Of a stretch of DNA of 64,000 bases, positions 1 to 7,898 are shown piece by piece. The stretch covers positions 19,800 through 83,799 of the forward strand of contig CAZSDJ010000002.1 of NCBI GenBank assembly GCA_964605645.1. The letters run 5' to 3'. The notes beneath the pieces were generated by a model. It had not been told where the DNA came from, made no database searches, and saw only the letters and a list, made by a program, of their open reading frames with translations. This DNA is from PXAH01 sp964605645 (GTDB lineage: Bacteria > Omnitrophota > Gorgyraeia > Duberdicusellales > 4484-171). Numbering within the stretch: the first letter of the stretch is position 1; every line of letters begins with the position of its first letter. Made by a program: the position numbers and the translations under genes.

Positions 1-2
1 AT

Positions 3-647
3 GAATTTAATTTGGTTATCCCTTATGTAAAATTTAAAAGAGGAGAATCGAGAGAAGAAGAAATTATTGTTGATACAAGTAGTATTATCGACGGGAGAAT
101 CCTGGATATTGTAAAAACCGGTTTTGTTGAAGCAAAATTTATTATTCCTCGCTTTGTGTTGAATGAAATGCATACTTTAGCTGATTCAACTGATCACATG
201 AAAAGGCAGAAAGGAAAAAGGGGGATAGAAATATTACATGATTTAAAAAAACAGCCGAATATCGACATTGAAGTTACGGAAGAAGAAATTGCCGTAGTGA
301 AAACAGTTGATGAAAAGATTATTAAATTAGCTCAAAAACACAGCGCTAAAGTGTTAACTACAGATTATAATTTAAATCGAATTGCTCAATTTCAGGGAGT
401 AAAAGTATTAAATATCAATGATCTTGCGAATGCCTTAAAGCCGTCTTTGATAACGGGTAATACTTTTAATTTGAAATTAGTGAAAGAAGGTAAAGAACGG
501 AATCAGGCAATAGGATATCTAGAAGATGGAACGATGGTAGTTGTCGAGGGCGGCAAGAAATTAGTGGGAAAAACTGTGAATGTAGAAGTTGCTTCTGTAT
601 TACAGAATCCAAGTGGTAGAATTATTTTTACAAAATTAAGTAGTTAA
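3..647 (+). CDS. PIN/TRAM domain protein (YacL-like), 5' truncated by the window edge
   Basis: The reading frame is open to the window edge, so the true start lies upstream. What is visible is a PIN-family nuclease domain followed by a C-terminal TRAM domain. The PIN part has an acidic residue in IIVDTSSIIDGR, the NEM segment and a conserved aspartate in LTTDYNLN. The TRAM-like beta region is roughly the last 65 residues (GYLEDGTMVVVEGG). YacL-type proteins normally carry N-terminal membrane helices, and those would be in the missing part. PIN domains cut single-stranded RNA, while TRAM binds RNA; the substrate here is unknown. Its stop is one base before the ispD ATG, so the two are probably cotranscribed, as is common for YacL beside ispD-ispF-cysS. 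Confidence 0.85.
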   Translation, partial: EFNLVIPYVKFKRGESREEEIIVDTSSIIDGRILDIVKTGFVEAKFIIPRFVLNEMHTLADSTDHMKRQKGKRGIEILHDLKKQPNIDIEVTEEEIAVVKTVDEKIIKLAQKHSAKVLTTDYNLNRIAQFQGVKVLNINDLANALKPSLITGNTFNLKLVKEGKERNQAIGYLEDGTMVVVEGGKKLVGKTVNVEVASVLQNPSGRIIFTKLSS

Positions 648-648
648 G

Positions 649-1311
649 ATGAAAGTTGCAGCTGTAATTGTGGGTGCCGGTTTTGGCAAGCGTATTGGCA
701 AAGCGAAGGCAGCTATTTTGCTGGAGGGGAAGCCTCTTTTTTACTATAGCCTAAAGACTTTTTTGAATTGCAAAGCGATAGGCCAAGTAATTTTGGTCCT
801 TCAGAAAAAGCATTTTAAAATAGCAAAAAATTTTATAGATAATAAGAAAGTTACTTTAACAGCTGGCGGTCAAACCAGAAAACAATCTGTAATAAATGGA
901 TTGGAAAAAGTAAGAGAAGGGATAGATTTTATTTTAATTCATGATTGTGCGCGGCCTTTTTTAAAAAAACAATTAATATTAAAAGTAATTAAAGAATTAA
1001 AAAATTATCCGGCCGTAATTCCGGGGATTAAGGTAAAAGATACTTTAAAACAAGTTCAAAAAGGGCTAGTAAAAAAGACCTTAAATAGAGAGAATATTTT
1101 ATCTATTCAGACCCCTCAGGGTTTTCGAAAAAATTTACTTAAATCTGAATATAAAAAACATAAACATCTTAAAATAACCGATTCAGCCAAAATTTTTGAA
1201 AAAGCAGGGCATCCTGTAAAAATAGTCGAAGGAGACAGGCTCAATTTTAAAATAACTTATAAAGAAGATATCTTTTTGGCCAAGAGGATAAAAAAATATG
1301 AAAGAATATAG
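649..1311 (+). CDS. ispD: 2-C-methyl-D-erythritol 4-phosphate cytidylyltransferase
   Basis: Cytosolic MEP-pathway enzyme that transfers CMP from CTP to MEP, giving CDP-ME. The 220-residue product has the usual length. The N-terminal nucleotide-binding loop GAGFGKRIGKAK (about residues 9-20) matches the family AAGxGxRMG...PK motif, though the first Ala is Val-Gly here. The segments HDCARPF (the conserved HDaaRP motif) and TPQGF are further IspD hallmarks. The ATG follows the upstream stop by one base. The end overlaps ispF by 14 bp, which implies translational coupling of two steps of one pathway. IspE, the enzyme acting between them, is not in the window. Confidence 0.93.
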   Translation: MKVAAVIVGAGFGKRIGKAKAAILLEGKPLFYYSLKTFLNCKAIGQVILVLQKKHFKIAKNFIDNKKVTLTAGGQTRKQSVINGLEKVREGIDFILIHDCARPFLKKQLILKVIKELKNYPAVIPGIKVKDTLKQVQKGLVKKTLNRENILSIQTPQGFRKNLLKSEYKKHKHLKITDSAKIFEKAGHPVKIVEGDRLNFKITYKEDIFLAKRIKKYERI

Positions 1312-1792
1312 AGTTGGTTTAGGTTTTGACTTGCACCGGTTATCAAAAGGAAAATTACCTTTAGTTTTAGGGGGAGTTGAAATTGACTGCGCTCTTAACT
1401 TAATAGCTGTGTCTGACGGAGACGTGTTATTACATGCAATAGCAGATGCAGTTTGTGGTGCTTGCAGCTTAGGCGATATTGGAGATTATTTCCCGCCTGC
1501 CGACAAAAGCAATCAAGGTATAGACAGTAAAGATATTGTTGATACTATTTTAAGTAAAATAGAAGGTAATTATAAGTTAATTAATATCGATATAACACTA
1601 GTTGCAGAGAAGCCGAAATTGGTTTCTTATAAAAAAGAAATTGTTAAATCATTGAAAAATATATTTAAGATAAAAGACATTAATTTAAAAATAAAATCTA
1701 AAGAAGCCACAGAAGTTTTAGGAGGCATTGATTCTATGAGCTGTCTTGCGGCAGTCTTAGTTTCAAAGTTTGAAGATGATAAAAATTTATAA
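1298..1792 (+). CDS. ispF: 2-C-methyl-D-erythritol 2,4-cyclodiphosphate synthase (divergent)
   Basis: Converts CDP-ME 2-phosphate to MEcPP with release of CMP; works as a zinc-dependent homotrimer. Zinc ligands are visible as D11 and H13 (GFDLHR) and H46 (DVLLHA), and LGDIGDYFPP is typical. Two family motifs deviate. The GHSDxDV loop reads AVSDGDV, so the usual His before Ser is Val38. The C-terminal TTTExLGFxGRxEGI region reads ATEVLGGIDSMSC, lacking the GRxEG segment. The length of 164 residues is normal and the frame is intact. Overlaps ispD by 14 bp and cysS by 17 bp. Very likely IspF by sequence and context, but the deviations may alter activity. Confidence 0.88.
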   Translation: MKEYRVGLGFDLHRLSKGKLPLVLGGVEIDCALNLIAVSDGDVLLHAIADAVCGACSLGDIGDYFPPADKSNQGIDSKDIVDTILSKIEGNYKLINIDITLVAEKPKLVSYKKEIVKSLKNIFKIKDINLKIKSKEATEVLGGIDSMSCLAAVLVSKFEDDKNL

Positions 1793-3185
1793 TTCATTAA
1801 CTAAAAAAAAGCAAGAATTTATACCTGTTGAAAAAAATCATATTAAATTTTATGCTTGCGGCGTAACTGTTTATGATGATTGTCATATCGGCCACGGCCG
1901 TTCCTTATATATTTTTGATGTTATTTACCGTTATTTAGAATTTCGCGGCTACAAAGTAAAATTTGTCCGCAATATTACAGATATTGATGATAAAATTATT
2001 AATAAATCTCGACAATTAGGGATTAGCTGGAAAGAGGTAGCTGATAAATACATAAGCCATTACCGGAAGGATTTAGAAAGTTTAGAGTTAAAACCGATTA
2101 ATTGCCAGCCAAAAGCAACAGAAAATATTAAAGAGATGATAAATTACATAAAACAATTAATCGAAAAAGGATATGCTTACCAAACTGATACCGGTGTCTA
2201 TTTTTCTGTGAGAAAATTTAGCCAATACGGTCAACTATCCGGCCAGAAAATTGATGATATTTTAGCTTCGGGGAGAATCAGTGCTGATGAAAATAAAAAA
2301 GATCCTCTTGATTTTGCACTTTGGAAAGCATCGAAAGAAGGCGAACCAAGTTGGGAGAGCCCCTGGGGAAAAGGAAGGCCGGGTTGGCATATAGAGTGTT
2401 CTGTAATGAGTCAAAAATATCTTAAGTGTGAAACTTTAGATATTCATGGGGGGGGGAGGGATTTAATTTTTCCTCATCATGAAAATGAAGCTGCACAGGC
2501 TGAAAGTTTATCCGGGAAGAATTTTGTAAACTATTGGCTGCATCATGGCCTATTAACTATTGAGGGGCAAAAGATGTCGAAGTCTTTAGGTAATTTTGTA
2601 AAAATATCGGATGTATTACACCGGTATCCCGCGGATGTTTTAAAGTTTTTTTATTTACAAGCTCATTATTCTTCTGCGATTGATTTTTCTTGGGCTAAAA
2701 TGGAAGAAGCAAAAAAAGCATATCAACACATTAAAATATTGAAAGAAAAGTTAGAAAATTATCTTCAAGGTAAAAAAGGCCAAAAAGAAATTCCAGAAGA
2801 AAATGATAAGAGCAAAGATTACCGGAAGCAGTTTAGTGAAGTTATGGATGATGATTTTAATATGCCGAAAGGCTTGGCAGTATTATTTGATTTAATAAAT
2901 CAGGCAAATAAAAAGTTTGCCGAAAAAACAAGCAGTAAAAAAGATAAAAGTTTAGCCGGTTACAGGAAAATATTAGCGAAAATAACAAATGTTTTTGGGT
3001 TTAGTTTTTCAAAAAAAGAAGCGGCCGAAATAAATAGCGGCCAAATAAACAAATTAATAGAAAAAAGAAATCAATGCAGAACAGAAAAAAACTTTACAAA
3101 AGCTGATCAGATCCGGGATGAACTGGCCGGAAAAGGAATAATATTGGAAGACAGCAAAGAAGGAACCGTATGGCGAAGAGAATAA
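1776..3185 (+). CDS. cysS: Cysteinyl-tRNA synthetase
   Basis: Class I aminoacyl-tRNA synthetase charging tRNA-Cys. The HIGH motif is at about residues 37-40 (CHIGHGR) and KMSKS at about 266-270. The zinc-site Cys is near residue 28 (YACGVTVYD), with CS in HIECSVMSQ and the following HHENEAAQ segment. Length, about 469 residues, is normal. I chose ATG 1776 over a TTG six bases earlier because the family starts close to the IYNSLT segment. It overlaps the end of ispF, and its own end overlaps tmk by 16 bp. The ispD-ispF-cysS order is found in many bacteria. Confidence 0.95.
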   Translation: MIKIYNSLTKKKQEFIPVEKNHIKFYACGVTVYDDCHIGHGRSLYIFDVIYRYLEFRGYKVKFVRNITDIDDKIINKSRQLGISWKEVADKYISHYRKDLESLELKPINCQPKATENIKEMINYIKQLIEKGYAYQTDTGVYFSVRKFSQYGQLSGQKIDDILASGRISADENKKDPLDFALWKASKEGEPSWESPWGKGRPGWHIECSVMSQKYLKCETLDIHGGGRDLIFPHHENEAAQAESLSGKNFVNYWLHHGLLTIEGQKMSKSLGNFVKISDVLHRYPADVLKFFYLQAHYSSAIDFSWAKMEEAKKAYQHIKILKEKLENYLQGKKGQKEIPEENDKSKDYRKQFSEVMDDDFNMPKGLAVLFDLINQANKKFAEKTSSKKDKSLAGYRKILAKITNVFGFSFSKKEAAEINSGQINKLIEKRNQCRTEKNFTKADQIRDELAGKGIILEDSKEGTVWRRE

Positions 3186-3817
3186 AAAGAAAAAAAGCAA
3201 TATTAATTACTGTTGAAGGCTTGGAAGGCTGCGGTAAAACCAGTGTTATTAAATTTCTTGAAAATTTATTTTCTGAAAAAAAAATGAAAGTTAAAGTTTA
3301 CCGCGAACCGGGTTCAACAAAAATTGGTGAAGAGATAAGAAAGATTTTGCTGGATAAAAAAGAAATGGTGCTTTCTCCGCACACTGAACTGCTCCTTTAT
3401 TTAGCAGCCCGGACACAATTGATTGAAGAAAAGCTAAATAAGGATTTAGGTAATTTTGATATTATTATCTGTGATCGCTTTTATGATTCAACTTTAGTTT
3501 ATCAAGGTTATGCCTTAGGTTTAGGTGAAATTGTAAAAAAGTCGGTAGAATTTTTTTCTTTAGGGATAAAGCCCGATTTAACTTTATTCTTAGATGTGGC
3601 AGTGGAGATAGGTTTATCTCGATTAAAAACAAAGGATAGAATTGAATCACGTTCATTAACTTTTCATAAAAAATTAAGGGAAGGTTTTCTAAAACTAGCC
3701 CATACAGAACCAAAGCGGATAAAGGTTGTTAATGCATCAGGCCGGCTTAATCAAATTTATCCCCGGATCAGAGAAATTTTGATTAAATCAAAAAAAGTTC
3801 CGCTATCCAAAGATTAA
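3170..3817 (+). CDS. tmk: Thymidylate kinase
   Basis: Phosphorylates dTMP to dTDP for DNA synthesis. The P-loop GLEGCGKTS lies at residues 17-25. The DR motif with substrate contacts is DRFYDSTLVYQG, and YREPG supplies the dTMP-binding Glu-Pro region. Length 215 is typical. A short Lys/Arg-rich N-terminus (about 9 residues) precedes the usual start of the fold, so a slightly later start cannot be excluded, but the ATG overlaps the cysS end in the compact operon style of this region. Followed by mnmG after 22 bp. Confidence 0.93.
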   Translation: MAKRIKRKKAILITVEGLEGCGKTSVIKFLENLFSEKKMKVKVYREPGSTKIGEEIRKILLDKKEMVLSPHTELLLYLAARTQLIEEKLNKDLGNFDIIICDRFYDSTLVYQGYALGLGEIVKKSVEFFSLGIKPDLTLFLDVAVEIGLSRLKTKDRIESRSLTFHKKLREGFLKLAHTEPKRIKVVNASGRLNQIYPRIREILIKSKKVPLSKD

Positions 3818-3839
3818 TCTTTCAACAATAAAAAGAAAA

Positions 3840-5663
3840 ATGATAAAAAAATACGATCTTATTATAATTGGTGGGGGCCATGCCGGAATCGAAGCAGGCA
3901 ATGCAGCCTCAAAGATGGGGTGTTTGGTGCTGTTGATTAGTCTTGACCTTGATTTAATCGGAAAACTTTCCTGCAACCCGGCTGTGGGGGGAGTTTCAAA
4001 AGGAACTTTGGTGAGGGAAGTTGATGCTTTAGGCGGGTTAATCGGTAAAATTACAGATCAGTGTGCTTTGGGATATAAAACTTTAAATAAAAGTAAGGGG
4101 AAAGCCGTGTGGGCGACACGAGCCCAAGTAGATATGTTTTTATATCCGCAACTAGCAAAAAAATATTTGGAAAACAATCAAAATATAGATATATTGCAGG
4201 CAAAAGTAAAAGAAATCATTGTACGTAAAGGCAAAGCAGCCGGGGTTAAAACTAATCTTGGCCAAGATTTTTTAAGTAGTTGTATTATTGTTGCAGCCGG
4301 CACTTTTTTAAAAAGTAAAATCCATATTGGTTTAAACTCATTTTCCGGGGGACGGATAGCTGAAAGCTCCAGTGATCAATTATTTAATTCAATTAAGGCT
4401 TTAGGTTTTAAAACTAAACATTTTAAAACGGGAACTTGCGCCCGCCTTGACAACAGAACAATTAATTTTGATAAAATGATCAAGCAGCTGCCGGAAAATG
4501 ATGTCCTGCCATTTTCATTTACCAATAAAAAGATTAATAAAAATAGAGTCAGTTGCTTTATTACCCATACTAATAAAAAAACTCATAAAATAATAAAAGA
4601 TAATTTAAAATTCTCACCTCTTTATACCGGTAAAATTAAATCTCAAGGGGTAAGATATTGCCCTTCTTTGGAAGATAAGATTATAAAATTTTGGCAAAAA
4701 GATAAACATCAAATTTTCATTGAACCGGAAGGGCTTGATTCTTATGAAGTATATCCTAACGGTATTTCAACTTCATTGCCTTTTCAAACTCAAATACAAT
4801 TTATTCATTCAATAGCAGGGTTAGAAAAAGCAAAAATTATTCGGCCCGGTTATGGGATTGAGCACGGCTTAATCGATGCACGTCAGCTTTTCGCTAATCT
4901 TGAATCCAAGAAATATTCGGGTTTGTTTTTCGCCGGGCAAGTTAACGGCACAACCGGGTATGAAGAAGCTGCCGCGCAAGGGATTGTGGCCGGGATAAAT
5001 GCAGCTTTAAAAATAAAAAATAAAAAACCTTTTGTTTTAAAAAGAGATCAAGCTTATATCGGGGTGTTAATTGATGACTTGGTTAAGAAGGGGACAGATG
5101 AGCCTTACCGGATGTTTACTTCGCGTTGTGAGTTTAGGCTAACTTTACGAGAAAGTAATTCTGGCTTACGCCTTGGTTGGTTAGGTTATCAATTAGGATT
5201 ATTGAAGAAACAGGATTATCAACTGATAAAGGAAAAAGAACAAGAAATAAAAAGAATCAAAAATAAATTAAAGAGCATTAATTCTAAAAAAAGACCAAAA
5301 CAGAAAAATTTATTTGAATTACTTAAGGAGCCCGGAGTTACTTTTCGGCAGATTAAAAAGGAAGCAAAAGAAAGTAAAATTCCTCCGGATGTTGAAGCTG
5401 AAGTGGAAATAGCTGCTAAATATCAAGGGTTTTTAAAGCGAGAGAAGGTTTGGCTGCGTGAACTTAAAAATTTAGATAAAGTTAAAATGCCGAAAATAGA
5501 TTTTGCTCAAATACCTTCTTTATCTAAAGAGGTGACCGAAAAGCTTAATAAGTTTAAGCCGGATTCCCTGGGTGAAGCTTTTGCTATTTCCGGAATTACT
5601 CCGGCTGCAATTTTGACTGTTTATAATTTTATTAAAAGTAAGCAGAAGAAAAATAAGTTATAA
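3840..5663 (+). CDS. mnmG: tRNA uridine-5-carboxymethylaminomethyl modification enzyme MnmG (GidA)
   Basis: FAD-dependent large subunit that, with MnmE, makes cmnm5U at wobble uridine 34 of certain tRNAs. The FAD dinucleotide loop GGGHAGIEAG is at about residues 11-20. The GidA signatures SCNPAVGG and later GQVNGTTGYEEAAAQG are present, with the C-terminal helical domain after residue 500. Length 607 matches the family. Last gene of the + strand run from position 1; it converges on lpxB with only a 13-bp gap and no obvious terminator hairpin between them. Confidence 0.96.
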   Translation: MIKKYDLIIIGGGHAGIEAGNAASKMGCLVLLISLDLDLIGKLSCNPAVGGVSKGTLVREVDALGGLIGKITDQCALGYKTLNKSKGKAVWATRAQVDMFLYPQLAKKYLENNQNIDILQAKVKEIIVRKGKAAGVKTNLGQDFLSSCIIVAAGTFLKSKIHIGLNSFSGGRIAESSSDQLFNSIKALGFKTKHFKTGTCARLDNRTINFDKMIKQLPENDVLPFSFTNKKINKNRVSCFITHTNKKTHKIIKDNLKFSPLYTGKIKSQGVRYCPSLEDKIIKFWQKDKHQIFIEPEGLDSYEVYPNGISTSLPFQTQIQFIHSIAGLEKAKIIRPGYGIEHGLIDARQLFANLESKKYSGLFFAGQVNGTTGYEEAAAQGIVAGINAALKIKNKKPFVLKRDQAYIGVLIDDLVKKGTDEPYRMFTSRCEFRLTLRESNSGLRLGWLGYQLGLLKKQDYQLIKEKEQEIKRIKNKLKSINSKKRPKQKNLFELLKEPGVTFRQIKKEAKESKIPPDVEAEVEIAAKYQGFLKREKVWLRELKNLDKVKMPKIDFAQIPSLSKEVTEKLNKFKPDSLGEAFAISGITPAAILTVYNFIKSKQKKNKL

Positions 5664-5676
5664 TTTACTTGTTTAT

Positions 5677-6756
5677 TTATAAATTTAGGTAATCCGCTAT
5701 ATAATCGGCGAATTTAGTGATTCCATCAGAAGGGCTGAGTATCTTTTTTGCTTCTTTTAATCTTTCCTTAAACAAATTATAGGCTTCTTTATCTCTTAAA
5801 TAATATAGGGTATTGTCAGCTATATTTTGAGGGGTTGCTTTTTCCTGAAGCAGTTCAGGGACTATCTGTTTGTTTGCTAATATGTTGATCATCCCGGCAA
5901 ATTTTGTATGGATAAGTTTTTTTATTATATACCAGGTAAGTTTGTTAACTTTATAGATTATTAAATAGGGAATTTCTAAAATTGCAGTCTCAACTGTTGC
6001 TGTACCGGATGCCGCTACCGCAAACTCAGAATGGCTTAAAACTTTATAAGAGTGGTTTATAATTTCCTCTTTGCTAAAAAACCTTTGATATATTTTTTTA
6101 TCTAATCCCGCAGGCTTCAATATTTGAAATTTATAATTAGGTAATGATTTTTTGATAATTTTTTTTGCCTCGGCTAAAATTTTGAGGTGGTATTTTATTT
6201 CGTTTTTGCGTGAGCCGGGCAAAAAAGAGATAATATTTTTCTTTTTTAAATCTTTTTTATTGATTATCTCAAGCAAAGGATGGCCAAAATAAGCAGTATC
6301 GGTATTTTCTTTTTCATAGATCTTTTTTTCAAATTTAAAAATAGGGATCATTTTGTCGGTATATTTTTTAATAGTTTTTATTCGTTTTTTCCGCCAAGCC
6401 CACACTTGCGGACTGACATAGTAAAAGATTGGTATTTTGTGGTTTATATTTTTTGCTACGTTTAAATTAAAATCAGGGAAATCTATTAAAATTATTAAGT
6501 CCGGTTTGATTTTATTAATTTCAAATATAGTTTGATCAAATATTTTTTTAAATTTTCCCAAAGAAGAGATTACTTCTATTAAGCCGCAAACTGAATGGGA
6601 AACCAAATCTATTAATTGGCAAGAATTATCTGCTAAGACTTTTCCGCCAAATGAATAAATTCGGCAAGAATTAAATTTTTCATTAATTGTTTTAGCTAAA
6701 TGGCCTCCGTAGAGGTCGCCGGAAGCATCACCGGCGATAATAACAATTTTTTTCAT
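5677..6756 (-). CDS. lpxB: Lipid-A-disaccharide synthase
   Basis: GT19 glycosyltransferase that joins UDP-diacylglucosamine and lipid X to form the lipid A disaccharide at the inner face of the inner membrane. The N-terminus IIAGDASGDLYGGHLA is the family signature (AGEaSGD), here with Asp in place of Glu. FFYYVSPQVWAWRKKR (IFYYVSPQVWAWRKKR in the product) and LPGSRKNEI are further LpxB motifs. Length 359 is typical. It lies 13 bp downstream of the Gfo/Idh oxidoreductase in a two-gene minus-strand unit. Its presence shows the organism makes an outer membrane with lipid A. Confidence 0.95.
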   Translation of the reverse strand: MKKIVIIAGDASGDLYGGHLAKTINEKFNSCRIYSFGGKVLADNSCQLIDLVSHSVCGLIEVISSLGKFKKIFDQTIFEINKIKPDLIILIDFPDFNLNVAKNINHKIPIFYYVSPQVWAWRKKRIKTIKKYTDKMIPIFKFEKKIYEKENTDTAYFGHPLLEIINKKDLKKKNIISFLPGSRKNEIKYHLKILAEAKKIIKKSLPNYKFQILKPAGLDKKIYQRFFSKEEIINHSYKVLSHSEFAVAASGTATVETAILEIPYLIIYKVNKLTWYIIKKLIHTKFAGMINILANKQIVPELLQEKATPQNIADNTLYYLRDKEAYNLFKERLKEAKKILSPSDGITKFADYIADYLNL

Positions 6757-6769
6757 TATTTTTTAAAAA

Positions 6770-7669
6770 TTAAGATTTTTTAATAATGTCTTCAATTTTT
6801 GTTGCAGCCAACAATGCGTCTTTTGCTGATTCGGCATAGGAACTATTTGAATCTTTTTTAATCACTAAATTTATAAAATGATCAATTTCTTTTTTTAGAG
6901 GTTCTTCTTTTTCTATTGTTAAATTTTGATGAGATATTTTAGTGCCGGTTTTTTTGTATACTTCAACACTTTGCCGGGCATAATCGATAGAAATATATTT
7001 ATTCTGCATAAATATTCTTATTTTTCTTTCTTTTTTTGATGATATTCGCGATGATGTTATGTTGGCTACACAACCGTTTTTAAAACTTATTCTACAATTA
7101 GCGATATCTTCCGCAGAAGATAGTACTTTAACGCCTTTAGCGTCTATTTTCTTTATTTTATCTTGTACTAAATCTAAAATGATATCTAAATCATGAATCA
7201 TTAAATCAAGCACTACGCTTATATCTAAAGAACGATGCGGATAAGGGCTGAGCCGGTGGCATTCTATAAATAAAGGATTTTTTATACTTTCTTTGACTTT
7301 TAAATAAGCACTGTTATATCTTTCAACGTGTCCTACAAAAAGAAGGGTATTATTTTTTTTTGCAATATTAATTAATTTTTTTGCCTGGCGAGAGTTTTTT
7401 GTGATTGGTTTTTCCACCAACACCGGTATTTTATTTTGAAGAAAAAAGCCGGCTATTTTAAAATGAGACGGAGTAGGGGTTGCGATACTTACCAAATCTA
7501 CTTTTTTTACTAAATTATGGTAACTTGAAGAAGCAGGAAGATTGTGTTTTTCTAATTTTTCCTTATCTGTGTCGACAATATAAATTTTTTCTATTTTTTT
7601 TGATTCCTGATAGATACGTAAATGAATTGAGCCTAGTTTTCCCAGGCCGATTACCGCGGCTTTTAACAT
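6770..7669 (-). CDS. Gfo/Idh/MocA-family oxidoreductase, candidate UDP-GlcNAc 3-dehydrogenase (GnnA-like)
   Basis: NAD-dependent oxidoreductase of about 299 residues. The Rossmann loop GLGKLG is at residues 8-13 and the family EKP motif (catalytic-region Lys) at 86-88, followed by GHVERYN and the LMIHDLDIIL segment with its conserved His. I placed the start at ATG 7669, because an AAGGAG ribosome site sits 5 nt upstream and the Rossmann strand begins right after it; an in-frame upstream start at 7732 would overlap the promoter. Directly upstream of lpxB, it may be GnnA-like, oxidising UDP-GlcNAc so that a 3-amino sugar can enter lipid A (established for GnnA in Acidithiobacillus and Leptospira). 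The partner transaminase GnnB is not in the window, so the function is inferred. Confidence 0.72.
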   Translation of the reverse strand: MLKAAVIGLGKLGSIHLRIYQESKKIEKIYIVDTDKEKLEKHNLPASSSYHNLVKKVDLVSIATPTPSHFKIAGFFLQNKIPVLVEKPITKNSRQAKKLINIAKKNNTLLFVGHVERYNSAYLKVKESIKNPLFIECHRLSPYPHRSLDISVVLDLMIHDLDIILDLVQDKIKKIDAKGVKVLSSAEDIANCRISFKNGCVANITSSRISSKKERKIRIFMQNKYISIDYARQSVEVYKKTGTKISHQNLTIEKEEPLKKEIDHFINLVIKKDSNSSYAESAKDALLAATKIEDIIKKS

Positions 7670-7704
7670 GGAACTCCTTATATTAAGCAGATCGATGATA
7701 CCTA

Positions 7705-7732
7705 AATATACCCTTGACATTTTTAATGTCAA
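7705..7732 (-). promoter_or_regulatory. Promoter for the gnnA-like/lpxB unit
   Basis: On the minus strand, TTGACA (7732-7727) is followed after 16 nt by TATATT (7710-7705), about 36 nt before the ATG at 7669. The -35 box is embedded in one arm of a perfect dyad (7712-7734). Confidence 0.65.
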
Positions 7733-7734
7733 GG
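7712..7734. repeat. Perfect CCTTGACATT / AATGTCAAGG palindrome
   Basis: Ten-base arms (7712-7721 and 7725-7734) around a TTT loop. It contains the minus-strand -35 box. The CCTTGACA arm recurs at 9772 and 9830, and a similar CTTTGACAAC arm at 34552. It could be an operator or a small palindromic repeat. Confidence 0.6.
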
Positions 7735-7735
7735 A

Positions 7736-7791
7736 TTATCCGCCTCAAGACTGCTGTTTCATCTATTTTTAATGATAATGAAGGCGGATAA
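7736..7791. repeat. TTATCCGCCT ... AGGCGGATAA inverted repeat
   Basis: Ten-base perfect arms at 7736-7745 and 7782-7791 flank a 36-nt loop in the divergent lpxB/msbA intergenic region. The CCGCC/GGCGG core resembles the hairpin inserted in hisH at 33471-33490. Confidence 0.55.
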
Positions 7792-7810
7792 AATTATATT
7801 ATCAGAGAAC

Positions 7811-7839
7811 TTGAGAAAAGTCAATTAATGTGGTACAAT
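7811..7839 (+). promoter_or_regulatory. Promoter upstream of msbA
   Basis: TTGAGA (7811-7816), a 17-nt spacer and TACAAT (7834-7839), about 60 nt before the msbA ATG at 7899. The leader holds two and a half copies of a GGATAAA heptamer (about 7857-7877). Confidence 0.65.
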
Positions 7840-7898
7840 CCCTCACCGTTTAATAAGGATAAAGGATAAAGGTTAAAAAAGGGAAGAGTGAAGAAAAA

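Noticed and set aside
3465..3713. Minus-strand ORF opposite tmk
   Set aside because: It lies wholly inside tmk in the antisense frame and has no recognisable domain or ribosome site.
5664..5676. Bidirectional terminator between mnmG and lpxB
   Set aside because: The 13-bp gap is too short, and I see no stem-loop in or beside it.
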